Of a DNA stretch of 40,548 bases, positions 32,475 through 39,812 are shown one piece after another (position 1 is the first letter of the stretch; each line of letters starts with the position of its first letter). The DNA is from DATEEG01 sp035525055 (GTDB taxonomy: Bacteria; Actinomycetota; Acidimicrobiia; Spongiisociales; ZC4RG35). The notes beneath the pieces were generated by a model. It had not been told where the DNA came from. It worked only from the letters and a program-made list of their open reading frames with translations, and ran no database searches. Both the position numbers and the translations under genes were made by a program. The stretch is from assembly GCA_035525055.1 (NCBI GenBank), contig DATLEZ010000112.1:1-40548 (forward strand). Direction: 5' to 3'.

Positions 32475-32506
32475 GGCGGAGTGGGCGACACGTCGCACGC
32501 TCCGCC
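32475..32506. terminator. GC-rich hairpin between convergent genes
   Basis: Positions 32475-32489 and 32492-32506 pair at 13 of 15 positions around a 2-base loop (outer arms GGCGGAG / CTCCGCC). It lies in the 160 bases between the propeller stop and the CMD-family stop, which otherwise look empty. No T-run. Confidence 0.4.
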
Positions 32507-32593
32507 CGGGTCCGCGCGCCGCACGCGTGAGTGAGCCATTTGCTTGGCTCTCGATGCACTGGTCAGAGGAACGACTTGATCGAAACGGTCTCG

Positions 32594-33193
32594 TCAGCGA
32601 CCGGTCGACGGTGATGGATCGATGGGTCGACCGAAGGTGATCGCGCTGAGCACCTCGGGCGGCGACGTCTCCGCTCTCTCTTGATCGGGTGCCGCTCCGA
32701 TCGCATCGTTGACGGTCGAAAAGGCAACACGGAGGGCGACGTAAGCAGTCGCCGCCACGATCTGTTGGTCGGACAACCCGGCCCCGCGGAGATCGTTGAC
32801 GTCGGCCTGCGTGGTCGAATTGGGACTAGCGGCCAGTTTCCGTGCCCAGGAAGCGAGAGCGACATCGCGGACCGTCATCGAACTGCTCGATTGTCCAGCG
32901 ATGACGGACGCCGCGGTTTCGGGATCCGTGGCCTCGGCCAGCCTCGTACCCCAAGCCAGGGAGCAGTACGAATCTCCCATCCGCGACGCCATTGCAGTGA
33001 TGAGGATCCCCTTATCCCGATAGGAGAGTTCACCGATTTGGGCGGCCCGATCAAGCAGGCCGAAGAGTCCGTTGTTTATCGCAGGGATCCAGGCCCAGGC
33101 CCTGGTGAGATTCATGACGTAGCCGAGGTCCTTTATGTCGCCCTCGTACAACGCCTGGCGCTCGGGCGACGGGTCTGGTTCTTCGATGAACAT
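32594..33193 (-). CDS. Carboxymuconolactone decarboxylase/AhpD-family protein
   Basis: A 199-residue helical protein of the CMD/AhpD fold: LTRAWAWIPAINNGLFGLLDRA, then SYRDKGILITAMASRMGDSYCSLAWG. The redox members have CxxC followed by His; here only one Cys remains (YCSLAWG, with Ala and Arg at the second Cys and His positions), so alkylhydroperoxidase activity of the AhpD type is unlikely. An uncharacterised enzymatic role in lactone or peroxide metabolism remains possible. The start ATG 33193 has AAGGAG six bases upstream. Divergent from the hydrolase gene at 33300 with about 106 bases between. Confidence 0.8.
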   Translation of the reverse strand: MFIEEPDPSPERQALYEGDIKDLGYVMNLTRAWAWIPAINNGLFGLLDRAAQIGELSYRDKGILITAMASRMGDSYCSLAWGTRLAEATDPETAASVIAGQSSSSMTVRDVALASWARKLAASPNSTTQADVNDLRGAGLSDQQIVAATAYVALRVAFSTVNDAIGAAPDQERAETSPPEVLSAITFGRPIDPSPSTGR

Positions 33194-33299
33194 AGCCGAC
33201 TCCTTCTCCAGCAGACGACTCTACGACCGGCGCCGGCTGACTCCAGGTGCAAAACTGTGCGACGCTAGAGCTTTTTGCCGTTGAGCGAGGAGCGGCGTG

Positions 33300-34085
33300 A
33301 TGGAGCCGAGAGTCCTGATCTACAACGAGGCAGGGGAGGGCAATCCTCTGGTTCTAGTCCCGGGTGGGCTGACGGGATGGCTGTCGTGGATTCCTCATCA
33401 GGAACGCCTCAGCACTAATCACCGGGTGGTCAGAGTTCAGCCGATCCACAACGAACTCGGCTCCGACGGCAAGCCCGGGGATCCCGGCTACACCGCCGAA
33501 GTCGAGCGAGACAGTCTCCTCCTCACCCTTGATCAGATGGGCGTCGAGGCGGCCGATTTCGCCGGTTGGTCGGGTGGGGGTCGTGCTCTGATCGAGTTCG
33601 CCGTGGCCTATCCCGATCGGGTGCGGTCGTTGACGCTGGTCGAGCCAGCCGCGTATTGGATCCTCGAGCAGTTGGGCGAGGAGGACGTCGCCGTCGAAGA
33701 GTTGAATCGGTTTATACACGGTCTGGCGGGCAAGGACGTGACCGAGGACGATCTGGCCAATTTCCTAGTGCATGCCGGATTCGTGGAGGACTTTGCCCAG
33801 GCCCGCCTTCAGCCCAACTGGGAGCGCTGGACCTCCCACCGCATGGCCCTGTCGTGGCAGGACTCGGTCGAATCGTCCGGACGATCGTTGGAGGATCTCT
33901 CGTCCATTACCTGTCCGGTCCTGCTGGTCAAAGGAACCGTCTCCGTGGATTGGGAGAGGCGGGTCGTCGATGTCCTTGGTGAGAGCCTCCCTAACGCAAG
34001 GGTGGTCGAACTTGCCGGGGACCACGCGTGCCACATCCAGAGCATCGACCGATTCTTGGAAGAGCTCGAAGCGCATCTTCATTGA
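33300..34085 (+). CDS. Alpha/beta-hydrolase
   Basis: A 261-residue hydrolase. NPLVLVPGGLTGWLSW gives the oxyanion strand-loop, AGWSGGGRALIEFAVAYPD the nucleophile elbow with Ser in GWSGGG, and AGDHACHIQ near the C-terminus the catalytic His. The acid residue is probably the Asp of SVDWERR after VLLVKGT. Such enzymes hydrolyse esters, lactones or C-C bonds of ring-cleavage products; the substrate is unknown. AGGAG precedes both GTG 33297 and ATG 33300; ATG is taken. It appears monocistronic. Confidence 0.9.
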   Translation: MEPRVLIYNEAGEGNPLVLVPGGLTGWLSWIPHQERLSTNHRVVRVQPIHNELGSDGKPGDPGYTAEVERDSLLLTLDQMGVEAADFAGWSGGGRALIEFAVAYPDRVRSLTLVEPAAYWILEQLGEEDVAVEELNRFIHGLAGKDVTEDDLANFLVHAGFVEDFAQARLQPNWERWTSHRMALSWQDSVESSGRSLEDLSSITCPVLLVKGTVSVDWERRVVDVLGESLPNARVVELAGDHACHIQSIDRFLEELEAHLH

Positions 34086-34119
34086 CGGAGATGTGTCTGA
34101 AGCCAGCGGAAACATTGAG

Positions 34120-34222
34120 CGTCATTCAGCCAAAGCGGCCCTTGTCGCTTCAAAGCCATCGACGCCGACGGTGTCGTCATTGTCACGGTTGACATCGAAA
34201 CCGGGACCTACATCAACAGGTA
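34120..34222 (+). pseudogene. Possible 3' coding remnant
   Basis: In the 138 bases between the hydrolase and AHSA1 genes one plus frame, open from a TGA near 34118 to TAG at 34220, reads like protein (FKAIDADGVVIVTV, then ETGTYINR). It has no start codon and no ribosome site. It may be the tail of a lost gene. Weakly supported; the family is not recognised. Confidence 0.25.
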
Positions 34223-34223
34223 G

Positions 34224-34685
34224 CTACAGGTCAACCTCGACGAGGGTGGCGAGCTTTTCCAATGACATACGCCAGCCCGCCTCGTTGACAGCGGGCGATA
34301 TCCCGGGAGGGAGGTCTTCGTGGACGCCTGCCAGAAGAGTGCCTCCTTCAACTTCGGTGAGCGTGTAGGTGATTGTCATTTCGCCCGCCATCGATGGGTC
34401 CTCGGTTTCGAACTCGACAGCCTGGACGATGAGTGTGTCGGGCACGAGCTTGACGAACCGGCCGTGGAACGAGTCACTTTGTGGATTCGTCTTGCCAGCG
34501 TCGGTAGGCATGTCGTACGTCAATGTGATTCGAAAGGCGCCACCTTCGCGTGAGTCGAACGAATGGATGTGGCTACTCATCTGATCGGGCACCATCCACT
34601 GCTGAACGGCCTTCGCGTCGACCAGGGCCCGATATACCCGGTCCCGAGGTGCTCTGATGTGGCGAGTCAGGCGCGTCGTGCTCAC
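34224..34685 (-). CDS. AHSA1/SRPBCC-domain protein
   Basis: A 153-residue protein of the START-like AHSA1 family. It opens TTRLTRHIRAPRDRVYRALVD, with VQQWMVPDQM, the central GGAFRITLTYDM, then HGRFVKLVPDTLIVQAVEFE and the final amphipathic helix NEAGWRMSLEKLATLVE. The fold forms a ligand cavity; bacterial members are mostly of unknown function and may bind hydrophobic molecules or act as stress proteins. GTG 34685 start without an obvious ribosome site. Divergent from the second squalene-cyclase-like gene. A related AHSA1 domain occurs fused to an ArsR domain at 36705-37469. Confidence 0.85.
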   Translation of the reverse strand: MSTTRLTRHIRAPRDRVYRALVDAKAVQQWMVPDQMSSHIHSFDSREGGAFRITLTYDMPTDAGKTNPQSDSFHGRFVKLVPDTLIVQAVEFETEDPSMAGEMTITYTLTEVEGGTLLAGVHEDLPPGISPAVNEAGWRMSLEKLATLVEVDL

Positions 34686-34784
34686 TCGTGCACGAGCCTA
34701 ATTTGCCTTGCTATCTCGGGGTCGATGACCACGCGAGATCGGGATGTTGACTCACAATGTGACCTTGAGCACTGGAGGGGTCGA

Positions 34785-34811
34785 GATTGCGGACGTCTAC
34801 TGTCCGCAATC
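34785..34811. promoter_or_regulatory. Perfect 10-bp hairpin upstream of the second squalene-cyclase-like gene
   Basis: GATTGCGGAC (34785-34794) and GTCCGCAATC (34802-34811) are exact reverse complements around GTCTACT. It lies 54 bases before ATG 34866 (18 before the alternative ATG 34830) in the divergent region with the AHSA1 gene. It could be an operator or a leader hairpin; no T-run follows. Confidence 0.5.
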
Positions 34812-34865
34812 CCTGACACAGTGGCCGGCATGGAACAAAGTGCCTTCACATCAGCTCGAGTAGGC

Positions 34866-35777
34866 ATGGATGTAGTCGAGTGGTTGTTGGACTCCGACCC
34901 GGCTATTCGTTGGCAGGTGATGCGCGACCTCAGAAACGACCCCGACCACGTCGTATCCGCCGAGCGCGGGCGTGTCGCCACCGAGGGCTGGGGCGCCCGG
35001 CTCCTCGCCCTGCAGGGACCCGATGGCCAGTGGGGCGGTGGGACCTACTTCCCTGAAGGCCTCGGGACTACACCGACCCTGTTGTTGCTGCGGGACATGG
35101 GTCTGGACGCCGAAAGCGACGAGGCCCGACGCGCCATCGCTCTGGTCCGCGAGAACTCCAGATGGGAGCACGAGGGCCAGCCCTACTTCGAGGGTGAGGT
35201 CGAGCCGTGCATCAACGGCATGGCAGTGGCCATCGGGGCCTACTTCGGCGAAAACGTTCATGGCATCGTCGACCGGCTTCTGACCGAGCAGATGGCCGAT
35301 GGCGGTTGGAACTGCGAACAGGAGAACGGGTCGACGCGGGGATCGTTCCATTCCACAATCAGCGTTCTCGAGGGCCTGCTCGAGTACGAGCGGGCGAAGG
35401 GAGGGAGGCCGGAAGTCACCGCTGCCCGGCTCCGCGGACAGGAGTACTTGCTGGAACGCCGGATGCTCCGGCGACTTTCGACCGGTGAAGTGGTCGACGA
35501 GGCGTGGACCCAGTTCTCCTACCCCACTCACTGGCACTACGACGTCCTGCGCGGGCTCGACTACCTGCGCGGCGCCGGAGTCGCGCCGGACGATCGGGTC
35601 GCCGATGCGGTCGACATCATCGAGCAGAGGCGCGGCGACGACGGCCGTTGGGCACTGGGCAAGTTCCACGAGGGCGAGCTTCATTTCGCCATGGACGAGG
35701 GCGAGGGCCATCCCAGCCTCTGGAACACACTCCGAGCGCTGCGCGTGCTGCGCTGGTACAAGGAAGGCAGTGGGTAG
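34866..35777 (+). CDS. Squalene-cyclase/prenyltransferase-repeat-like protein (paralogue 2)
   Basis: A 303-residue paralogue of the protein at 7053-8006. Shared blocks include VVEWLLDSDP, IRWQVMRDL, TEGWGARLLALQ, EVEPCINGMAVAIGAYFGE, LADGGWN-like QW turns (MADGGWNCEQENG) and the ending PSLWNTLRALRVLRW. The insertion around DESKPFFDAWTG of paralogue 1 is absent. It lacks DXDD, so it is not a typical triterpene cyclase; the fold is probably an alpha/alpha barrel of unknown activity. ATG 34866 aligns with the start of paralogue 1; ATG 34830 would add twelve residues. Two copies in 28 kb with different neighbours suggest a recent duplication or separate recruitment. Confidence 0.85.
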   Translation: MDVVEWLLDSDPAIRWQVMRDLRNDPDHVVSAERGRVATEGWGARLLALQGPDGQWGGGTYFPEGLGTTPTLLLLRDMGLDAESDEARRAIALVRENSRWEHEGQPYFEGEVEPCINGMAVAIGAYFGENVHGIVDRLLTEQMADGGWNCEQENGSTRGSFHSTISVLEGLLEYERAKGGRPEVTAARLRGQEYLLERRMLRRLSTGEVVDEAWTQFSYPTHWHYDVLRGLDYLRGAGVAPDDRVADAVDIIEQRRGDDGRWALGKFHEGELHFAMDEGEGHPSLWNTLRALRVLRWYKEGSG

Positions 35778-35790
35778 TCCGAGACAGGCA

Positions 35791-35996
35791 ATGACGGCTT
35801 CCGTCAAGGTCGTTCCGGCGAACGAAGCGCCCTGGGATGACTTGCAGACCATTCTCGGCATCCGGGAGATCCACAGATGCCAGTGCCAGCGATACAGGAT
35901 GCAGCCGGGGGAGTCCTGGGCATCTTTGCTGACGCCGGGTTCGTCGGGGACAGCCACCCGACTCTCAGGCGGGTCGTGATGCGGATCGACTTCTGA
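35791..35996 (+). pseudogene. Internally deleted GNAT-family acetyltransferase
   Basis: From ATG 35791 the frame reads like the first 45 residues of a GNAT acetyltransferase (SVKVVPANEAPWDDLQTILG, then CQCQRYRMQPGESW). It then changes frame near 35917 to a typical C-terminal end (FADAGFVGDSHPTLRRVVMRIDF, split here as FADAGFVGD and HPTLRRVVMRIDF) with stop at 35994-35996. Everything between, including the acetyl-CoA-binding motif, is missing. The remnant overlaps the 3' end of the opposite-strand DUF1905 gene, so the deletion may have produced that gene's present C-terminal tail. Confidence 0.65.
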
Positions 35997-36285
35997 GGCG
36001 CGTGGAGGCTGATTCGACTCGTTCGGTGAGATGGACGATGACGTTGTCTCCGGCTTCTTTGCCGATGACGCTTTGAAGTTCGGCTTTGACCGGGAGTTTG
36101 TGAGTGCCATCACCCAGAGCCATGAACGAACTCTCGAACGGATGGTTGTCGATGGTTCCTCGAGCCTTGACTAGACCACGGGTGCCGAAGAACTCCGCGG
36201 ACCAGTCGGTGACGATGCAGGTCCATCCGCCTTTGGCCTGGCTCTTCTCGAGTGTTGCAGTGAAGTGTTTGTCTAATGCGCTCAT
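35965..36285 (-). CDS. DUF1905-domain protein
   Basis: A 106-residue protein matching the DUF1905 pattern: FTATLEKSQAKGGWTCIV, FFGTRGLVKARGTIDNHPFESSF, MALGDGTHKLPVKAELQSVIG and GDNVIVHL. The fold is a small beta barrel of unknown function. After about residue 88 the Arg/Ser-rich tail (SASTRLRSRSASRPA) looks non-native and lies where the truncated GNAT remnant overlaps. ATG 36285 is preferred over the earlier start at 36297, which has no better ribosome site. Nine bases from the VOC gene upstream, in one minus-strand transcript. Confidence 0.8.
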   Translation of the reverse strand: MSALDKHFTATLEKSQAKGGWTCIVTDWSAEFFGTRGLVKARGTIDNHPFESSFMALGDGTHKLPVKAELQSVIGKEAGDNVIVHLTERVESASTRLRSRSASRPA

Positions 36286-36293
36286 TGGTGACC

Positions 36294-36689
36294 TCATTGG
36301 ACTTTCGACGACGGGACTTCGACTACGTAGAGGGTGTTGCCGTCGACATCGCGGAAGGTGAACATCGCAGGTAGGTCTTGCCAGCGAAGCACGTCGTCGG
36401 CATCGATCCCGCGTCGGCGCATAGCCGCGTGCTCACCGTCGACGTCGACCGTGGTGAGCCGGATTCCGCTGTCGACGCCGGCAGGTGACGTGTCCGATGC
36501 CGGAGAAAGGGCAATCGAGACTCCGGCCCCGGGTGGGGCCACTTCGATACAGCGAAACCCCTCACCGATCGGTGCGTCCATTCGTTTCTCGAACCCCAGC
36601 GTGTCGACGTAGAACTCCACGGCACGGTCCTGGTCGGTGACGGGCACCGCCACCGTTCGGACATCCATGAGGGTGGTGGTTTGGCTCAT
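36294..36689 (-). CDS. VOC-superfamily protein (glyoxalase-like)
   Basis: A 131-residue single VOC protein. VRTVAVPVTDQDRAVEFYVDTLGFE opens the fold (shown here across TVAVPVTDQDRAVEFY and TLGFE), GEGFRCIEVAPPGAG follows, the second module has GIRLTTVDVDGEHAAM, and the end FTFRDVDGNTLYVVEV carries the last metal-ligand position. It resembles the many small VOC proteins that accompany ArsR/AHSA1 genes. Substrate unknown. It lies 15 bases after the ArsR-AHSA1 fusion gene and 8 bases before DUF1905, so the three are probably co-transcribed. Confidence 0.85.
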   Translation of the reverse strand: MSQTTTLMDVRTVAVPVTDQDRAVEFYVDTLGFEKRMDAPIGEGFRCIEVAPPGAGVSIALSPASDTSPAGVDSGIRLTTVDVDGEHAAMRRRGIDADDVLRWQDLPAMFTFRDVDGNTLYVVEVPSSKVQ

Positions 36690-36704
36690 GACGGTCTCCT
36701 CTAC

Positions 36705-37469
36705 TTATCGGTTGTCGTTGTTGTACATCAGGGACCCCGGCGTCGTGAGTAGTTCGCCGCTCTCGAGCCACGTCTTGAGGCCGGACAGAATCATTGGCCA
36801 ACCTCCATAGAGCTGGTCGTTGGCACCGTCGCGTAGTTCATCGTGAGTGACGGTGAGGCGACACGAGTCGCCGACCGGTTCGATCTCCCAAGTGATCCGG
36901 CTGGTGCCCTCGGCGATTACCTCCGGGCCCCACAGTGCTCTCATGGATTGCACGAGCCGACGCGGTGGGTCGACTTCGAGGTTCTCTCCCTCGCCGAGCG
37001 GCCCATCGGCCCTGCGATGGACCATTTCGAAACGCGAGCCCGGTGACCAGTCTGATTCGATATAGGTTCCGAACTGGTACTTCGCCCGGATCTCGGGATT
37101 CGTGATCGCTTCCCACAGCCGCTCGGGGGTGGTTCGGATGTAGATCTCGAAGACCTTTTCCATGGTTTGCTCCATTTCCTGTTTGAGATCGGCCAGGCCC
37201 GCCACCCAGCCTTCGGTGTACTTGCTGACCCAACGGTCGTGAACCAGACGGACCGGGATCGGGTTCAAGAAGTGCAACTTCTCGCGACCACGGCGCTTGG
37301 TGATGACCAAACCTGCTTCCTCCAACAGCTTGAGGTGTTTGGCCACCCCGATCCGGGTCATCGAGAACCGGTTCGCCAACGAATTGAGCGGTTGACCGTC
37401 CTGGCGGAATAGCTCATCGAGCAACTCCCGCCGGGTCGGATCCGCCAACGCCTTGAAGACCAGGTCCAT
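36705..37469 (-). CDS. ArsR-type regulator fused to an AHSA1/SRPBCC domain
   Basis: A 254-residue fusion. Residues 1-100 form an ArsR winged helix: VFKALADPTRRELLDELF, LANRFSMTRIGVAKHLKLLEE with the recognition helix, and VITKRRGREKLHFLNP. No metal-binding Cys motif is seen. Residues about 112-235 form an AHSA1 domain: EIYIRTTPERLWEAITNPE, then YQFGTYIESDWSPGS and the C-terminal helix GGWPMILSGLKTWLESGE. The AHSA1 domain may be the sensor for a hydrophobic ligand. ATG 37469 begins at the conserved domain. A 20-base palindrome upstream (37481-37500) is the likely self-operator, controlling this gene and the VOC and DUF1905 genes after it. Confidence 0.9.
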   Translation of the reverse strand: MDLVFKALADPTRRELLDELFRQDGQPLNSLANRFSMTRIGVAKHLKLLEEAGLVITKRRGREKLHFLNPIPVRLVHDRWVSKYTEGWVAGLADLKQEMEQTMEKVFEIYIRTTPERLWEAITNPEIRAKYQFGTYIESDWSPGSRFEMVHRRADGPLGEGENLEVDPPRRLVQSMRALWGPEVIAEGTSRITWEIEPVGDSCRLTVTHDELRDGANDQLYGGWPMILSGLKTWLESGELLTTPGSLMYNNDNR

Positions 37470-37480
37470 GGCGACACAAT

Positions 37481-37500
37481 AGGAAACCAAATGGTTACCT
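37481..37500. promoter_or_regulatory. ArsR-type operator palindrome
   Basis: AGGAAACCAA-ATGGTTACCT is symmetrical at 9 of 10 paired positions or better, with a perfect core AACCA-AA-TGGTT. It starts 11 bases upstream of the ArsR-AHSA1 start codon. Size and place suit an ArsR dimer; binding is inferred. Confidence 0.6.
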
Positions 37501-37517
37501 GTCAATCGGGAGTGGGC

Positions 37518-37922
37518 TCAGTTCCCAACCGCCGGACCGAGTAGGTCCCATCGATTGCCCGAGATGTCGATGAACACGGCGACCCACCCGTAGTCCTCGG
37601 TCCGTGGTTCTGTCACGAATTCGACGCCGGCGGCCACCATCCGGTCGTAACTCGCCTCGAAGTCGTCGACCCGGAGGAAGAATCCAACCCGTCCAACAAC
37701 CTGGTTTCCCACCGCGCGTCCTTGCTCGTCGCCGTCGGCACGGGCAAGCAGGATGCCGGTCTCTGCTCCCCGAGGTCGCACGACGACCCATCGCTTAGGG
37801 TGCCCATCGTTGGTGAGCGAGGGGGAGTCTTCGACGAGGTCGAATCCGAGGACACCGACGAAGAACTCGATAGCGGGGTCATAATCGTCAACAACGATGG
37901 TGACGAGTTGAAGAAAAGGCAT
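37518..37922 (-). CDS. VOC-superfamily protein
   Basis: A 134-residue VOC protein: LVTIVVDDYDPAIEFFVGVLGF (shown in part as VTIVVDDYDPAIEFF), KRWVVVRPRGAETGILLARA, VGRVGFFLRVDDFEASYDRM and the end WVAVFIDISGNRWDLLGP. This belongs to the glyoxalase/bleomycin-resistance-like group; the late Asp-x-x-Gly-Asn region replaces a metal Glu by Asp/Asn, so metal binding is uncertain. It precedes the ArsR-AHSA1 palindrome on the same strand and may have its own promoter. Substrate unknown. Confidence 0.85.
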   Translation of the reverse strand: MPFLQLVTIVVDDYDPAIEFFVGVLGFDLVEDSPSLTNDGHPKRWVVVRPRGAETGILLARADGDEQGRAVGNQVVGRVGFFLRVDDFEASYDRMVAAGVEFVTEPRTEDYGWVAVFIDISGNRWDLLGPAVGN

Positions 37923-37955
37923 AGGTGGAGTCTGACATCTTCGTGAGGTGCCCGT

Positions 37956-38708
37956 TTAGGGGCGACTAAGCCCGGCGAGAATCTGATCGGGCGCCGGCCG
38001 GTCGTCTACCCGGGTTGAGCGGCGGGCGAAAACGATTGAGCCCCCCTTGCCGATAACGATGGCGGCTGGCATGGATATTGCTTGTTGCTTCGCACCGAAG
38101 ATGAGCCGGTCGTACCAGGGCGCTCCCCGCTCATCCCTAACTCCGATTTCATCCAGCAGCGAATGGGGTACATCGCACAGGATGGTGATCTTGTTCCCGA
38201 CACGATCCTGAACCGCTTGACTCTCCTCAGGCGAATCGACAGAACCGGCGTACACCGTCAGTCCTGCGTCGGAAAGACGCTGATGGGAGTCGACGATTTC
38301 GTCCAGCTGTGCCTTGTGTGACGGGCACCACCATCCCCGATAGAGCACAAGCAAGGCCGGCGCGTTGGCGACGAGGGCCTGGTGGGTGACCACTCTTCGA
38401 TCTGTCGTCAATTGCTTGAACCCGGGTAGACGGTCGCCGGGCCGAACCTTGAGACGATCCAAGCCTTTCAGTGCCAGTTCTCGTCTCGTCAGAACGAACC
38501 AGGCCAGCCCGCTCACCACCGCGACGATGGTCGTCGCAACTGAACCGCCCGCCGCCAAGCCCACTGCCGCCAGGATCACTCCAAGAGATACGACTCCATC
38601 AAACAACCACGTCCTATATGTGAAGTCGTGAATGACGAACAACAGGACCAGGTAAGAGGCAACTGCCAGAAGCACGAGCCCCGGGCCCACCCATGTCAGC
38701 CAATCCAT
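37956..38708 (-). CDS. Membrane-anchored AhpC/TSA-type redoxin
   Basis: A 250-residue protein. Residues 1-90 hold three hydrophobic segments (WVGPGLVLLAVASYLVLLFV, VVSLGVILAAVGLAAGG, VATTIVAVVSGLAWFVL). Residues about 105-250 form a thioredoxin-like redoxin: GDRLPGFKQLTTD, LLVLYRGWWCPSHKAQLDEI with the peroxidatic-type Cys, and AIVIGKGGSIVFARR. There is a single Cys at the active position and another in ILCDVPHS, which might resolve it. It could reduce peroxides or oxidised partners at the membrane. ATG 38708 starts just before the first membrane segment; reading further upstream adds Arg-rich sequence without similarity. Confidence 0.8.
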   Translation of the reverse strand: MDWLTWVGPGLVLLAVASYLVLLFVIHDFTYRTWLFDGVVSLGVILAAVGLAAGGSVATTIVAVVSGLAWFVLTRRELALKGLDRLKVRPGDRLPGFKQLTTDRRVVTHQALVANAPALLVLYRGWWCPSHKAQLDEIVDSHQRLSDAGLTVYAGSVDSPEESQAVQDRVGNKITILCDVPHSLLDEIGVRDERGAPWYDRLIFGAKQQAISMPAAIVIGKGGSIVFARRSTRVDDRPAPDQILAGLSRP

Positions 38709-38933
38709 TTGCACACCCGAGAAAGGGCGGCCGATGCTACTTAGGCACCGCCGGCGGGAGATGAAAGACCATGGATTTGCGGCAGAGCAGACACCCTGCG
38801 CACGGCGTGGTCGTACACCGGGCACGCCTCTGCCCCTCGGTTCGCGGTGACTCTCCTCTGAGTGTCGGGATTCGGTTCAGAGCACACCACGCTCAGGTGC
38901 TATGAACCCGCAACGCCAAACCCCACTGAGGCG

Positions 38934-39812
38934 ATGCGCGTACCCGTTACCCTCGCCTGCGTGGAGGTCGTGCGGTTCACGGATCAGTACGAGTTGGTGG
39001 CTGGCGTGTACGACGTGGCGGCCACCGAGCTCCGAGTGCGTGATGAGCGTCAGGGTCAGCCGCTTCAACGGTGGATGGCCGTCCGTAAGGGTGAGGCGGT
39101 GGCGGCGGTCAGTACGTGGTGGCGTCCGGACGACCGTACGTTCTTGTATTTCGTTGGTCCGGATCGGGCCGCGTATCCGCTTCTCGCCGATGTGTTGGTG
39201 GACGCTCTCCGGCGGCCGGTGCATGCGTTCGCCGACGCAGGAGACGGTGAGTTGGTTGATGCGTTGCGGTCGGCCGGGTTTGATGTCGAGGTGGTCGAGG
39301 AGGGGTTCCGTGTTCGCTTCGACGAGGCGTTGGCGCAGTTGCGGCGTGCATGGGTTCCATCCCAGTTGAGCATTCAGTCGACTGACGCGGTTGACGAGGA
39401 CCGGTTGTTCATCCTCGACAACACGCTCCGGCAGGACACCTTGGGGACCGATGGATGGCAACGCGACCGGGCCTGGTTCCACGACGAGCTTGCCGAGTCG
39501 CCTCCGTTCGATCCGGCGGCGTATCTCGTCGCGGTTGACGACCGCACTGGCGAGTACGTGGGGTTGGTGCGGATCTGGCGCAACTCGACCGGCCCCCGGT
39601 TCGGTATGATCGGCGTGCTACCGCAGTACCGCACGACCACGATTGCTGGCGCGTTGCTGCGGCGGGCACTGCTGGCGGCATCGGAGTGGGGGCACGAGAC
39701 GTTCACCGCCGAGACCAGCCCCGCCAACCCGGTCACCTACCTGCGGATGAGCCGGGTCGGTGCTGAGAGTCTCGGGCAGTTCTATCAGATGGTCCGTTAC
39801 CCGCCCTTGTGA
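38934..39812 (+). CDS. GNAT-family N-acetyltransferase-like protein
   Basis: A 292-residue protein that looks like two GNAT-like halves. The N-terminal half (about 1-135: RWMAVRKGEAVAAVSTWW, then FLYFVGPDRAAYPLLADVLV) seems degenerate. The C-terminal half carries the acetyl-CoA region: YLVAVDDRTGEYVGLVRIW, then FGMIGVLPQYRTTTIAGALLRRAL and NPVTYLRMSRVGAESLGQF. In active enzymes the loop is RGRGIA; here it is RTTTIA, which may weaken cofactor binding. The acceptor is unknown. GAGG lies just before ATG 38934. Divergent from the redoxin gene across about 225 bases that hold no other gene. Confidence 0.75.
   Translation: MRVPVTLACVEVVRFTDQYELVAGVYDVAATELRVRDERQGQPLQRWMAVRKGEAVAAVSTWWRPDDRTFLYFVGPDRAAYPLLADVLVDALRRPVHAFADAGDGELVDALRSAGFDVEVVEEGFRVRFDEALAQLRRAWVPSQLSIQSTDAVDEDRLFILDNTLRQDTLGTDGWQRDRAWFHDELAESPPFDPAAYLVAVDDRTGEYVGLVRIWRNSTGPRFGMIGVLPQYRTTTIAGALLRRALLAASEWGHETFTAETSPANPVTYLRMSRVGAESLGQFYQMVRYPPL

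Noticed and set aside
33515..33530. GAGACAGTCTC-like palindrome resembling the 21-kb operator
   Set aside because: It lies inside the hydrolase gene, lacks the 5-base spacer and is probably chance.
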